Below are positions 35,404-43,074 of a stretch of DNA of 44,657 nucleotides, piece after piece; the first letter of the stretch is position 1; every line of letters begins with the position of its first letter. The stretch lies in assembly GCA_944325185.1 (NCBI GenBank), contig CALUZA010000005.1:1-44657 (forward strand). Reading direction: 5' to 3'. Origin of the DNA: Candidatus Gastranaerophilales bacterium. Lineage in GTDB: Bacteria > Cyanobacteriota > Vampirovibrionia > Gastranaerophilales > Gastranaerophilaceae. The notes beneath the pieces are model-generated. The model was not told where the DNA came from. It did no database searches and worked only from the letters and a program-made list of their open reading frames with translations. The position numbers and the translations under genes are program-made.

Positions 35404-36204
35404 TTAATCACCTTTTTGCATTGATTTATTAATCCATTCATCAGCTCTTGCGCCTGTTAAGATTTTACCGTCTACTCTTATGCCATAGCCAAAGGGGTCT
35501 TCTCCTTTTTCCATACCATCTATATCCATACATAAAGGTTTATATATTCTTATAAAACCATTAGCATCAGCATGATATTCATTTGCTTCAAATAATCTGG
35601 CATTACGACTTATGTAGTCGGGGTAACAAGAATTTATAATATCGTCAGTTATTTCATCACCTTGTGAATTTATACACATAGTGTATTGAGAAGCTCCAAA
35701 AGTAGTTCTTGGCGAAGTCAAATAATAAATAATTCCGTCAGAAGTTGTGATTTCAGCATTATTAGTTTGGTTAAGTTCCTTGCATATTTCATCTAACTCA
35801 GTTTTGGCATTTTCTCCGCAATATTCTCCTGATGGCATGCAACCAAATGCTGTATAGCTATATTTCATGCTTGATACTGCATTATCCCTACAGTTAATAT
35901 TTTTAGCAGTTACTATATCTGCAAAAGTTTGACAAAAATATTTATAATCTCCTTCATGAGTTCCATCAATTAAAGTTCCGTCAGGTTTTATCCCTAAATC
36001 GCCGTTCGCATAATATTTATCTGAATTAACCAACTCTCTTATGACTGTACCTAATGTATTATTTCCTTTTTTAAATTTCATAACATTTTCATCGGGTGAA
36101 GAATTAATCGCAATGGGCAATAAAATTGCTGTTATAACTCCGATTATAGTCAAGACAATCATAATTTCAGCTAATGTAAAAGCTTTAAAGATATTTTTTT
36201 TCAT
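35404..36204 (-). CDS. type IV pilin-like / pseudopilin protein
   Basis: The 266 residues start at ATG 36204, supported by GGAG eight bases upstream; the upstream extension of the frame is non-coding in character. The prepilin signal KKNIFKA|FTLAEIMIVL has Glu at +5 and is followed by a membrane helix. The mature domain has several Cys (CRDN, GCMPSGEYCG, CINSQGD, PLCMDIDG), an Asp/Gly-rich region and 'DADANGF'-like segments near the C-terminus, typical of the large minor-pilin-type proteins of this group. The pilus or secretion system it belongs to is not in the window. Confidence 0.8.
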   Translation of the reverse strand: MKKNIFKAFTLAEIMIVLTIIGVITAILLPIAINSSPDENVMKFKKGNNTLGTVIRELVNSDKYYANGDLGIKPDGTLIDGTHEGDYKYFCQTFADIVTAKNINCRDNAVSSMKYSYTAFGCMPSGEYCGENAKTELDEICKELNQTNNAEITTSDGIIYYLTSPRTTFGASQYTMCINSQGDEITDDIINSCYPDYISRNARLFEANEYHADANGFIRIYKPLCMDIDGMEKGEDPFGYGIRVDGKILTGARADEWINKSMQKGD

Positions 36205-36232
36205 TAAATAAACTCCATAATTTATAAATATA

Positions 36233-36245
36233 TTCATGTCATGAA
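36233..36245. promoter_or_regulatory. 13-bp palindrome between pseudopilin and XRE genes
   Basis: TTCATG-T-CATGAA is a perfect inverted repeat in the 124-base divergent region. It could be the binding site of the XRE protein encoded 84 bases away. This is inferred from position only. Confidence 0.35.
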
Positions 36246-36328
36246 AAATATCATATTGCAAGGAATTTAACAATTTTTGTAAGAAAGATATTACAGAATT
36301 TATTAAGCTAAAATGCAACAATCAAAAA

Positions 36329-36538
36329 ATGGGTATCAGAAAAATAAAAAATCAAATTGGTAAAAAAATAAAAGATTTGCGAATTGAAAATGATTTATCT
36401 CAAGAGCAATTAGCGGAATATATTGGAATGTCCAGAGAACATATTTCTTGTATAGAGAGAGGAAAAAATCTTATAACTATTGAGTCTTTGTATAAAATTT
36501 CCAAGTATTTTAAAATAAACATAAAGGATTTTTTTTAA
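36329..36538 (+). CDS. XRE-family HTH regulator, minimal
   Basis: The 69 residues are essentially one Cro/C1 HTH domain: 'IGKKIKDLRIENDLSQEQLA', then EYIGMSREHISCIERGKN and a closing 'KISKYFKINIKDFF'. It has no sensing domain. It is divergent from the pseudopilin gene with a palindrome between them. The ribosome binding site is weak. It probably autoregulates and may control the pseudopilin operon. Confidence 0.8.
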   Translation: MGIRKIKNQIGKKIKDLRIENDLSQEQLAEYIGMSREHISCIERGKNLITIESLYKISKYFKINIKDFF

Positions 36539-36651
36539 TTTATGTTATAAAATATTACATTTTATGAAAAATTTGAAATAAATTTTACCTTTTTAAATTA
36601 TTATTTTATAATAAAGTATATAAGTATTGGTTGACATAAAAGGGGAGTTCC

Positions 36652-37287
36652 GTGCAGGATTCGTTATTTAATACAGTTCAAAAGCTTGCAGTCGAGGAAA
36701 AAATTAACGTTGAAGAATTGGAAATAATTTTAAACAGCGATATTGAAGAAGTTGTAAAATTATGCAAGAAAGCTTGTTTAAAACCCAAAACGGATTCTAT
36801 GGGAAACGCTTATTTTACAAAGAACGATGTTGATACTTTGAAAAAAATAAAAGAACTTTATTCTAAGTCTCAAGAAATTCACGAGACAATGAAGGCTAAA
36901 GAGGCCGAAAAAGAAATTAATACAAACTCAGCGGAAGAAATGACTAATCCGGAGAAAAAGGTAAATTTTTTAACAAGAGCAAAAAACAGAATTAAAAGCG
37001 AGTCAAATTTGCCTGTTAATTCTAATCATCCGGTTTTTCAACTTCAAGCACAAATGGAAAAGCTTGAAAATAGTTTAATTTCAAAAATGAGCGCGATATT
37101 GAGCGAAAAAATGGATGGTTTTGATGAAATCATAGTAGAGCTTATACGTGCAAAAACCGAAAATGAAAATTTGCGTCAACAAGTGAATACTTTAAATAAG
37201 CAAGTGTTTATTTTAAAAGGCGAGCTTGCTTCTTTTAGTCCGCTTCCTTTTGGTCTTTATACAAAAAAAGAAACTGACGAATTATAA
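36652..37287 (+). CDS. MerR-like/coiled-coil hypothetical protein
   Basis: This 211-residue protein starts at GTG 36652 with AGGGGAG six bases upstream. Residues 1-70 look like a helical DNA-binding-type domain ('AVEEKINVEELEIILN', 'AYFTKNDVDTLKKI', reminiscent of MerR-type HTH plus helix). A Lys/Glu-rich linker follows, then a C-terminal coiled coil (about 130-195) and a conserved-looking tail 'SPLPFGLYTKKETDEL'. The function is unknown. It is followed by the PAS-GAF kinase gene 12 bases downstream, so it may be part of that signalling unit. Confidence 0.65.
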   Translation: MQDSLFNTVQKLAVEEKINVEELEIILNSDIEEVVKLCKKACLKPKTDSMGNAYFTKNDVDTLKKIKELYSKSQEIHETMKAKEAEKEINTNSAEEMTNPEKKVNFLTRAKNRIKSESNLPVNSNHPVFQLQAQMEKLENSLISKMSAILSEKMDGFDEIIVELIRAKTENENLRQQVNTLNKQVFILKGELASFSPLPFGLYTKKETDEL

Positions 37288-37299
37288 TTTAATTAAGCT

Positions 37300-39003
37300 A
37301 TGAGTAACGCTTTAATAAATTTTTATCATAATCTTGAAGAGCCTATTATTATTTATGATAAGAAGTTGAATATTCTGTATCATAATTTGTCTTTTAAAAA
37401 GATTTTTGGTGATTTTAATAATTCAGAAGGTTATGATTGTCTTACTAAATTAAGCTATAAATTTGCGTATCAGATGTGTTTTTTGAGGTCGGAAGATTTA
37501 AAAACATATTGTCCGCCAATTAGCGCCATTAAAAAAGATGTTAATTTTTCGACTTTTGCAACTTATCAAAAAGATGAAAACAAATTTTATCATTTTATGA
37601 TAAAAGCTTTTAGTGTAAAAAGATATAGAATTGTTTATTTTTACGACGTTACAAATGAATTGAGGACAGAAAAATTAAAAGAAGAAAATGAACGTTTAAG
37701 GATACAAAATGTTGAATTTGCTTCAACTAATTCCAAGGCTCAAAATCAAGCGGTTAAAATGGCTTTATTGAATAGAATTTCAATAAGTATTAAGAATGAA
37801 TTGGATATTAAAACATTAATTGAAAAGTCTTTAAGGGAGTTGAGCATTGTTTTTGGTGCAAGTAAGAGCTATTTTGCCGAATATGATAAAGATGATTTTG
37901 TAATTAAGTATACATACCCCGAAGTATATGCTCCGCAAATAGGCGAAAAGGTTATATATTCTAAAACTTTAACGGATGAGTTGCATAATGGTGAAATTTC
38001 AATTCAAACTTGCATAAAAGAGCATGAAGGTGCTTGCATTCCTCTTTTGAATTCGACAGTCAGAATAATTATGCCTATAATAAAAAATGCTCAATTATTC
38101 GGTATAGCTGTAGTTTTTACTCCCAAAAAAGAAATTACGGCGCTTGAGCGTGAACTGTTAACGGGTATTTCGATGGTTATTACTTCCTCTTTAATACAGG
38201 CAAGTTTGTTTCATCAAATTTCTCAGAAGAAAGAGGAATTGGAAGAAGCTATAAAAGAATTAAAGGAAACTCAATTGCAACTTATTAATTCCGAAAAAAT
38301 GGCTTCTTTGGGTCAATTAATTGCATCAGTTGCTCATGAAATAAATACGCCATTAGGAGCAATTAGTGCTAATAATGAAATGATGGAAAAATTATTCAAA
38401 TCTTTTGATATTAATACACTCGATATTTTAAAAGAGATGAATGGCATAGATAAAGAGGCAATTAAGAGAATAACTAATATAGTGCAATCATTGAAGCGTT
38501 TTGTTCGTTTAGATGAAACTGTTCAGCAGGAAGCTAATATTAATGAGGAATTGGATTTAACGCTTGAATTAATTAGGCATAAAATTAAAAAAGGTTTTGA
38601 AATTACAAAGGAATATGGAACAATTCCTTTTGTAAATTGTTATCCAAACATGTTAAATCAGGTATTTTTAAATATTTTGATGAATGCTGTTCATTCTATA
38701 GAGGAAAAGAAGATTAAAGATTCTTCTTATTGCGGCAAAATAAAATTGTCTACGGAAATTAAGGATGACTTTTTGCGAATTAGCATTTTCGATAATGGAG
38801 TTGGAATTAAGACTTCAGATAAAAAGAAAATTTTTTCTGCCGGCTTTACGACTAAAAAGAAAGGACAAGGCACAGGTTTGGGGCTTGCAATTTGTCGTAA
38901 AATAATTGAAAAGCATAAAGGCAATATTACATTTATGAGCGGTAATCTTGAAAATGAATCCGAATATAACACAGTATTTATTATTGACATACCTTTGTTG
39001 TAG
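37300..39003 (+). CDS. cytosolic PAS-GAF sensor histidine kinase
   Basis: The 567 residues lack membrane segments. The order is a PAS domain (about 10-120, 'EPIIIYDKKLNILYHNLSF'), a coiled coil, a GAF domain (about 155-300), a second coiled coil, then HisKA with ASVAHEINTPLGAISANNEM. An intact HATPase follows: NILMNAVHSIE, FDNGVGI and GQGTGLGLAICRKI. Unlike the kinase at 31389, all ATP-binding boxes are present. There is no receiver domain and no adjacent regulator, so it is an orphan or works with a distant partner. It follows the coiled-coil gene closely. Confidence 0.88.
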   Translation: MSNALINFYHNLEEPIIIYDKKLNILYHNLSFKKIFGDFNNSEGYDCLTKLSYKFAYQMCFLRSEDLKTYCPPISAIKKDVNFSTFATYQKDENKFYHFMIKAFSVKRYRIVYFYDVTNELRTEKLKEENERLRIQNVEFASTNSKAQNQAVKMALLNRISISIKNELDIKTLIEKSLRELSIVFGASKSYFAEYDKDDFVIKYTYPEVYAPQIGEKVIYSKTLTDELHNGEISIQTCIKEHEGACIPLLNSTVRIIMPIIKNAQLFGIAVVFTPKKEITALERELLTGISMVITSSLIQASLFHQISQKKEELEEAIKELKETQLQLINSEKMASLGQLIASVAHEINTPLGAISANNEMMEKLFKSFDINTLDILKEMNGIDKEAIKRITNIVQSLKRFVRLDETVQQEANINEELDLTLELIRHKIKKGFEITKEYGTIPFVNCYPNMLNQVFLNILMNAVHSIEEKKIKDSSYCGKIKLSTEIKDDFLRISIFDNGVGIKTSDKKKIFSAGFTTKKKGQGTGLGLAICRKIIEKHKGNITFMSGNLENESEYNTVFIIDIPLL

Positions 39004-39080
39004 TGTTGTTGTTAATTAGTATAAAAAGCTTGCATGAAATATTTTATTTGGTATTATGTGAATGTACTCTTTGAGGGGTA

Positions 39081-39117
39081 TTTTGAAAATTGAATAATAA
39101 GCCCTGGTAGCTCAGCT
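39081..39117 (+). repeat. tRNA-Arg 5' fragment plus leader, copy 1
   Basis: This 37-base unit contains 20 bases of leader and the first 17 bases of the tRNA-Arg gene (GCCCTGGTAGCTCAGCT). It is identical to 39249-39285 and, over 35 bases, to 39352-39386. What follows is unrelated to tRNA: GC-rich sequence with AGGATAATCGAGCAA (39181-39195), similar to 1898-1912. Confidence 0.85.
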
Positions 39118-39248
39118 ACATGCGTGAGCCGGTGCGGAAACGAGCTTTTTAAAGCGAGTTGAGCATTATAATGGCGACGTAGGATAATCGAGCAAACGAA
39201 CGACAGCGAAAGCGATAGTGAGAGTTGCGAGATACCCACAGGAGCAGT

Positions 39249-39285
39249 TTTTGAAAATTGAATAATAAGCCCTGGTAGCTCAGCT
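39249..39285 (+). repeat. tRNA-Arg 5' fragment plus leader, copy 2
   Basis: Second identical copy, 168 bases after the first. It is followed by an 8-bp hairpin, TCAAGAAC (39290-39297) / GTTCTTGA (39301-39308), and a second small one, GCAAC / GTTGC (39319-39330). The third copy is the leader and start of the real tRNA. Confidence 0.85.
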
Positions 39286-39369
39286 GCCGTCAAGAACATT
39301 GTTCTTGATAAGATAATAGCAACAAGTTGCGATATCCAGCTGACACTAAGGTTGAAAATTGAATAATAA

Positions 39370-39443
39370 GCCCTGGTAGCTCAGCTGGATAGAGCAACTG
39401 CCTTCTAAGCAGTAGGTCATGCGTTCGAATCGCATCCAGGGTA
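39370..39443 (+). tRNA. tRNA-Arg (anticodon UCU)
   Basis: The 74 bases fold as a full cloverleaf. The acceptor GCCCTGG pairs with CCAGGGT (one G-T), the D arm is GCTC/GAGC, the anticodon stem ACTGC/GCAGT closes loop CTTCTAA (anticodon TCT), and the T arm is ATGCG/CGCAT around TTCGAAT. CCA is not encoded. It decodes AGA/AGG. A terminator follows directly. Confidence 0.95.
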
Positions 39444-39451
39444 GATAAACC

Positions 39452-39480
39452 AAAAGGACCCGCGCAAGACGGGTCTTTTG
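39452..39480 (+). terminator. terminator of tRNA-Arg
   Basis: GACCCG / CGGGTC with an A-rich left and T-rich right flank forms a stable stem (AAAAGGACCCG with CGGGTCTTTT, one bulge). It begins 9 bases after the tRNA end. The sequence after it, TTATTATACCAAGAT (39484-39498), is repeated exactly at 41621-41635. Confidence 0.75.
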
Positions 39481-39568
39481 TTTTATTATACCAAGATGAC
39501 TCTTCTCAGCATCCCCCTACAATACTCTAATTTGGCTTGCCTGGCTTGATTATAGGCCAGGGGTCCCT

Positions 39569-39590
39569 GTTCGAATCGCATCCAGGGTAG
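39569..39590 (+). repeat. duplicated 3' end of tRNA-Arg (possible att scar)
   Basis: These 22 bases are identical to the T-arm and acceptor 3' end plus one base of the tRNA (39423-39444). A displaced tRNA 3' end is the usual footprint of integrase-mediated insertion. Only 124 bases now separate the two copies and no integrase is present, so this would be a deleted or minimal element. Confidence 0.75.
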
Positions 39591-39655
39591 GCTTAAAAAG
39601 ACGATAGGTTTTTTTTCTGTATTTTAATTTGATATAAACAATTTTTAGGTAAATT

Positions 39656-41467
39656 CTAATTTAAAATCTTAAGTGTAATAACGTTGTCTTTAATATCAAC
39701 TACTTTAAAAGTTGTATTATTTCTAAGCAGAATTTCCTCTTCACGTGAAAAACCCGTTTGAACTATCGAATTTACATCAAGTACTTTTGTTGTTTCACTT
39801 GGTAAAATTTTAAACATATAGCCGTATGCTGCATAACCTTGTGCAACTTTCTGGTCTTTAGAAATTGAAATAAAACCTGCTTCTGTAAAGACATCGCCTA
39901 TCTTTAAATCTTTAATATTTGTATTTTTACCATTGATTAACCAACTGCAATCTGCGCCAACACCCCTATATAAAATTCCATCTTTTATATTTATTTGTTC
40001 TATTCCTACACTCTTTTTATCAAATAATCTATTTAAGCCATCAGCTAAAATTTTTTCAGAATATTCCAGTTCTCCGCTACGAAGATGTTCATTAAGATAT
40101 TCATATTCATCAAATCCTTGGTATCTTTGACAAACTTGCTTTAAAGTAGGTCTAGTATATTCCAATAATTTCTCTTCAAAATAACTTTTGCTTTGGAATT
40201 CTAATTTATCAGTATCAAACATATCAAATACGCTTTTAGATTTAATTTCTTCAAGTGGTAATGTTTCATAATGACTTATATAATAATCATATAATTCTTG
40301 CATTTCTTTATCATGGGCAATACCATTAAGTTCTTCTTGAGTAAATTGAATTGGTTTTGAAGACTCAAGTTTTTCTGTATATCCATAATGGCAAGAGTTT
40401 ACCTTTTTTTGAATACCTTGTAAATATTCAAACATTGATTGATCTTTTTCTTTTGGTGTTTGTTCTATTAAATCTAATGCTTGACGTAAATATGTTTTTC
40501 TTTTTATTAATATATCTGCCAATTCTTGAGCTGATTTTTTATCTTCTAAGTTTTGTAAAACCGTTTCTCTTATTTTTTCATCATCTAAAGTTGTTATTCT
40601 TTTTAGAGAAGTAATCAAATCTTCTTTGGTTAAATTCGTTGATAAGTTTTTTATGGGTTTTATTCGATTGATATTTGGGTCAAACATCGAGCTCAATTCT
40701 TGGACAATCTCTCCAAAATTACACTCTATATCAAAGTTATCATTTAGTTTATTTTTTAATTCACCCAATGATTTATATTCTAAAGCACCGCCAAAGTCTA
40801 TTCGGTAACATTTATCTTTTGTCATTTGAATATTATTTGAACATATTGCATCCCAGTTTCCAAGCCAAATATCTGCACCAAGTCCATCTATTACACCCTT
40901 ATTACACTCGGATATGGGACTTAAATCGGGAATATATTCACTTAACACTATTTTTTTTGTACTATCATCAAGTGCAAGTTGCATTTTTGCACAATCTACG
41001 CCCGCTAATTCATATAATTTTGATGCTAAAACCTCATTTTCGGCTTGTGATGGTATGTGGGAAAGTGTTTTATCTGGACATATAGAACCATATTTTATAT
41101 AGTATAATTTTCCATCTGTAACATCTAAACCATAATGTCCGATATTTGTACCAATTTGCGTGCCATCAAATATGTGAAATTTTGTTTCAGCACCATTTGT
41201 TAACGTAAAATTTTTTGTTTTTATTTCGGTTGCAGATGATTTTAATTGCTCAATTTTTTTAGTTATTGCTCGTTTTGCATTGTCTGCTATGCCTAAACCT
41301 TTATTGTTGACAATAGATTTGTTATATAAGCAAAGATTATCTAACTCGTTTTGTAACTTTGAGCCAGTGATGGCATCGGTCAATCCTTTTTGTGCACTGG
41401 CTAAAGGCCTGGATAAACTTTGTGTAATTTGAGTTGTTGCCTTAGAGCAAATTTTATTTAATGACAT
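39656..41467 (-). CDS. kinase-like plus ADP-ribosyltransferase two-domain effector-like protein
   Basis: The 603 residues lack a signal peptide. Residues about 85-300 resemble a HipA/PI-kinase-like fold: K125 (LYYIKYGS), E143 (AENEVLASKL), 'GADIWLGNWDAICSNN' (D199, N204, D206) and a DFG-like RIDFGGALEY (D224). Residues about 490-603 look like an Arg-type ADP-ribosyltransferase of the R-S-E class: ILYRG (R501), GFISIS (531-536) and REEEILL (E576-x-E578). The middle (300-490) is helical. These motifs suggest a toxin or host-directed effector that may phosphorylate and/or ADP-ribosylate targets (inference). It starts at an ATG with GGAGG upstream and sits beside the disturbed tRNA-Arg locus. Confidence 0.75.
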   Translation of the reverse strand: MSLNKICSKATTQITQSLSRPLASAQKGLTDAITGSKLQNELDNLCLYNKSIVNNKGLGIADNAKRAITKKIEQLKSSATEIKTKNFTLTNGAETKFHIFDGTQIGTNIGHYGLDVTDGKLYYIKYGSICPDKTLSHIPSQAENEVLASKLYELAGVDCAKMQLALDDSTKKIVLSEYIPDLSPISECNKGVIDGLGADIWLGNWDAICSNNIQMTKDKCYRIDFGGALEYKSLGELKNKLNDNFDIECNFGEIVQELSSMFDPNINRIKPIKNLSTNLTKEDLITSLKRITTLDDEKIRETVLQNLEDKKSAQELADILIKRKTYLRQALDLIEQTPKEKDQSMFEYLQGIQKKVNSCHYGYTEKLESSKPIQFTQEELNGIAHDKEMQELYDYYISHYETLPLEEIKSKSVFDMFDTDKLEFQSKSYFEEKLLEYTRPTLKQVCQRYQGFDEYEYLNEHLRSGELEYSEKILADGLNRLFDKKSVGIEQINIKDGILYRGVGADCSWLINGKNTNIKDLKIGDVFTEAGFISISKDQKVAQGYAAYGYMFKILPSETTKVLDVNSIVQTGFSREEEILLRNNTTFKVVDIKDNVITLKILN

Positions 41468-41575
41468 TAAACCTCCATAATAATATAAAGAATTTTTTTG
41501 TTAAAAAATTGTTTAAGATTTATGGCGCTTATGTTACGTTCTCAACCAACCAAGTCCGAAACTCGACTACTCTAT

Positions 41576-41630
41576 GGTATAATAAATTAAAAAGAACCGT
41601 CTTGCACGGTTCTTTTTAATTTATTATACC
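41576..41630. terminator. 55-base perfect palindrome / bidirectional terminator
   Basis: The arms 41576-41600 and 41606-41630 are perfectly complementary over 25 bases around loop CTTGC. The inner part (AAAGAACCGT / ACGGTTCTTT) with T-runs is a strong terminator for the MATE gene ending at 41640. Each outer arm also contains TATAAT-like sequence. The arms are longer than a terminator needs. Confidence 0.8.
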
Positions 41631-41639
41631 AAGATAACT

Positions 41640-42992
41640 TTACTTTGCTTTCAGTATAAATTTTTTAAGATTTAAAAAATATCCTAAACTCAAAATTAAA
41701 GCAGCGCTTACCCATGCTATTGGTCCTGAGTAGAAGATTCCTATGTAGCCAAAATGGATTGCTAAGTATACTGCGGCAAACGAGCGCATTACAAGTTCCG
41801 CAATGCAGGAAAATAAAGGATACATGGTCTCTCCCATGCCTTGAAGGGCATTTCTGAAGATGAAAATTTGTCCTAAGAAGAAATAAAAAACAGTACTTAT
41901 TAAAAGGTATTGATGTGCAATGTCTATAATTTCTTTTGTTGCGCTTCCGATGAAGGCTTCAATTATGTCGCATCCCGAGTATCTCATTAAAAATGCCATG
42001 ATTATACTTAAAATGATATTTATTATTGAAGTGTTAAGAACGCCCTGTCTTATTCTTTTGAATTTTTTGGCGCCGTAATTTTGTGCAACGTATGCTGCAA
42101 GCGCAACGCCAAAAGAAGTCATAGGAAGGGTTGCTATTTGTTCTACTCTAAGGGCTGCCGTAATTGCCGCTATTACGTTTGAACCGAATGTGTTACATAC
42201 GCTTTGAATTATAATAATCCCGATACCAATTATTGAAAACTGTATTCCCATGGGAATACCTATTCTTAAGTGTTCTTTGGCATCTTTTATAAATTCTTTT
42301 GTTTTAATTATATTCCAGTCGCTTTTTTTAAGGTGAAGGATGGGGAATTTTAATTTGATAAAATAAATACATAAAATCACCGAAAACCCTTGGGATAAAA
42401 TAACGGCGATTGCAGAACCCCCGACACCAAGGTTGAAAATTTTAATTGCAATAAGTGCTAGTATTATATTTAAAATTGAAGCCACAATTAAAAAGTAAAG
42501 CGGTGTTTTGCTGTCTCCGAGAGCCCTTATTATGCTTGATAGTAAATTGTAAAGAGTTGTTGTAATAAGCCCTATTACGATTATTTCAATGTAGTAATAA
42601 GCATCCTGATAGATGTTTTGAGGTATATTCATCCATTTTAGTATGGGATGCATGAATAATGAAAATAGTATAGTACAGATTAAAGTTATAATTCCGCTTA
42701 AAATTAAAGAAACCGCCGTTGATTTCCTTACTCCTTCGTAGTCTTTTGCTCCGTATCTTTGCCCTGTTACAACGGCAAAGCCGTTTGTTAAACCTACTAT
42801 TACAAACATTATAAGAAAAAACAAAGGTGCTGTTGCACCAACCGCCGCAAAAGCTTCAACGCCAAGCGTTCTTCCGACTATTACCAGATCCGCAATGTTA
42901 TATAATTGCTGAAATATATTTCCGATAAGGAGAGGAATACAAAAAAGTACAATTAACTTTAGAGGATTTCCTTCGGTTAAATCTTTAATCAT
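41640..42992 (-). CDS. MATE-family efflux transporter
   Basis: This 450-residue protein has about twelve membrane segments. MATE motifs are 'LTEGNPLKLIVLFCIPLLIG', 'NIFQQLYNIADLVIVGRTLG', 'VTGQRYGAKDYEGVRKS' and the second-half counterpart 'VAQNYGAKKFKRIRQGVLNT'. It is of the NorM/DinF-like type with the 'QLYN.ADLVIVGR' signature common in anaerobes. Likely a cation/drug antiporter. It is divergent from aroF and read toward the palindromic terminator. Confidence 0.9.
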   Translation of the reverse strand: MIKDLTEGNPLKLIVLFCIPLLIGNIFQQLYNIADLVIVGRTLGVEAFAAVGATAPLFFLIMFVIVGLTNGFAVVTGQRYGAKDYEGVRKSTAVSLILSGIITLICTILFSLFMHPILKWMNIPQNIYQDAYYYIEIIVIGLITTTLYNLLSSIIRALGDSKTPLYFLIVASILNIILALIAIKIFNLGVGGSAIAVILSQGFSVILCIYFIKLKFPILHLKKSDWNIIKTKEFIKDAKEHLRIGIPMGIQFSIIGIGIIIIQSVCNTFGSNVIAAITAALRVEQIATLPMTSFGVALAAYVAQNYGAKKFKRIRQGVLNTSIINIILSIIMAFLMRYSGCDIIEAFIGSATKEIIDIAHQYLLISTVFYFFLGQIFIFRNALQGMGETMYPLFSCIAELVMRSFAAVYLAIHFGYIGIFYSGPIAWVSAALILSLGYFLNLKKFILKAK

Positions 42993-43031
42993 AAAATATA
43001 TTATACATAAAAATTCTATGTTCTTTTGTTA

Positions 43032-43040
43032 TGGTATAAT
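43032..43040 (+). promoter_or_regulatory. extended -10 promoter of aroF
   Basis: TGGTATAAT (TGn plus TATAAT, 43032-43040) lies 34 bases before the ATG. No good -35 is visible, as expected for an extended -10 promoter. Confidence 0.5.
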
Positions 43041-43074
43041 TTTTAAATAAAATAATACATTCGGAGGATAAACA

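Noticed and set aside
35404..36321. Longer form of the pseudopilin starting at 36321
   Set aside because: The extra 39 residues lack gene-like composition, while ATG 36204 has a good ribosome binding site and puts the prepilin signal at the N-terminus.
36640..36651. TTGACA near 36630 as a promoter for the coiled-coil gene
   Set aside because: It lies too close to the GTG for a -10 box to fit between them.
39054..39299. 81-codon minus-strand frame across the tRNA-fragment repeats
   Set aside because: It translates the duplicated tRNA 5' fragments (giving the repeated peptide AELPGLIIQFSK) and has no support as a gene.
39081..39390. Three evenly looking repeats with unique spacers (CRISPR-like)
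   Set aside because: The repeat is the tRNA-Arg leader and 5' end, the spacings are unequal (168 and 101 bases), and no cas gene is present.
40675..41085. 136-codon plus-strand frame within the effector gene
   Set aside because: It lies antisense to the kinase-like domain, whose motifs are clear on the other strand.
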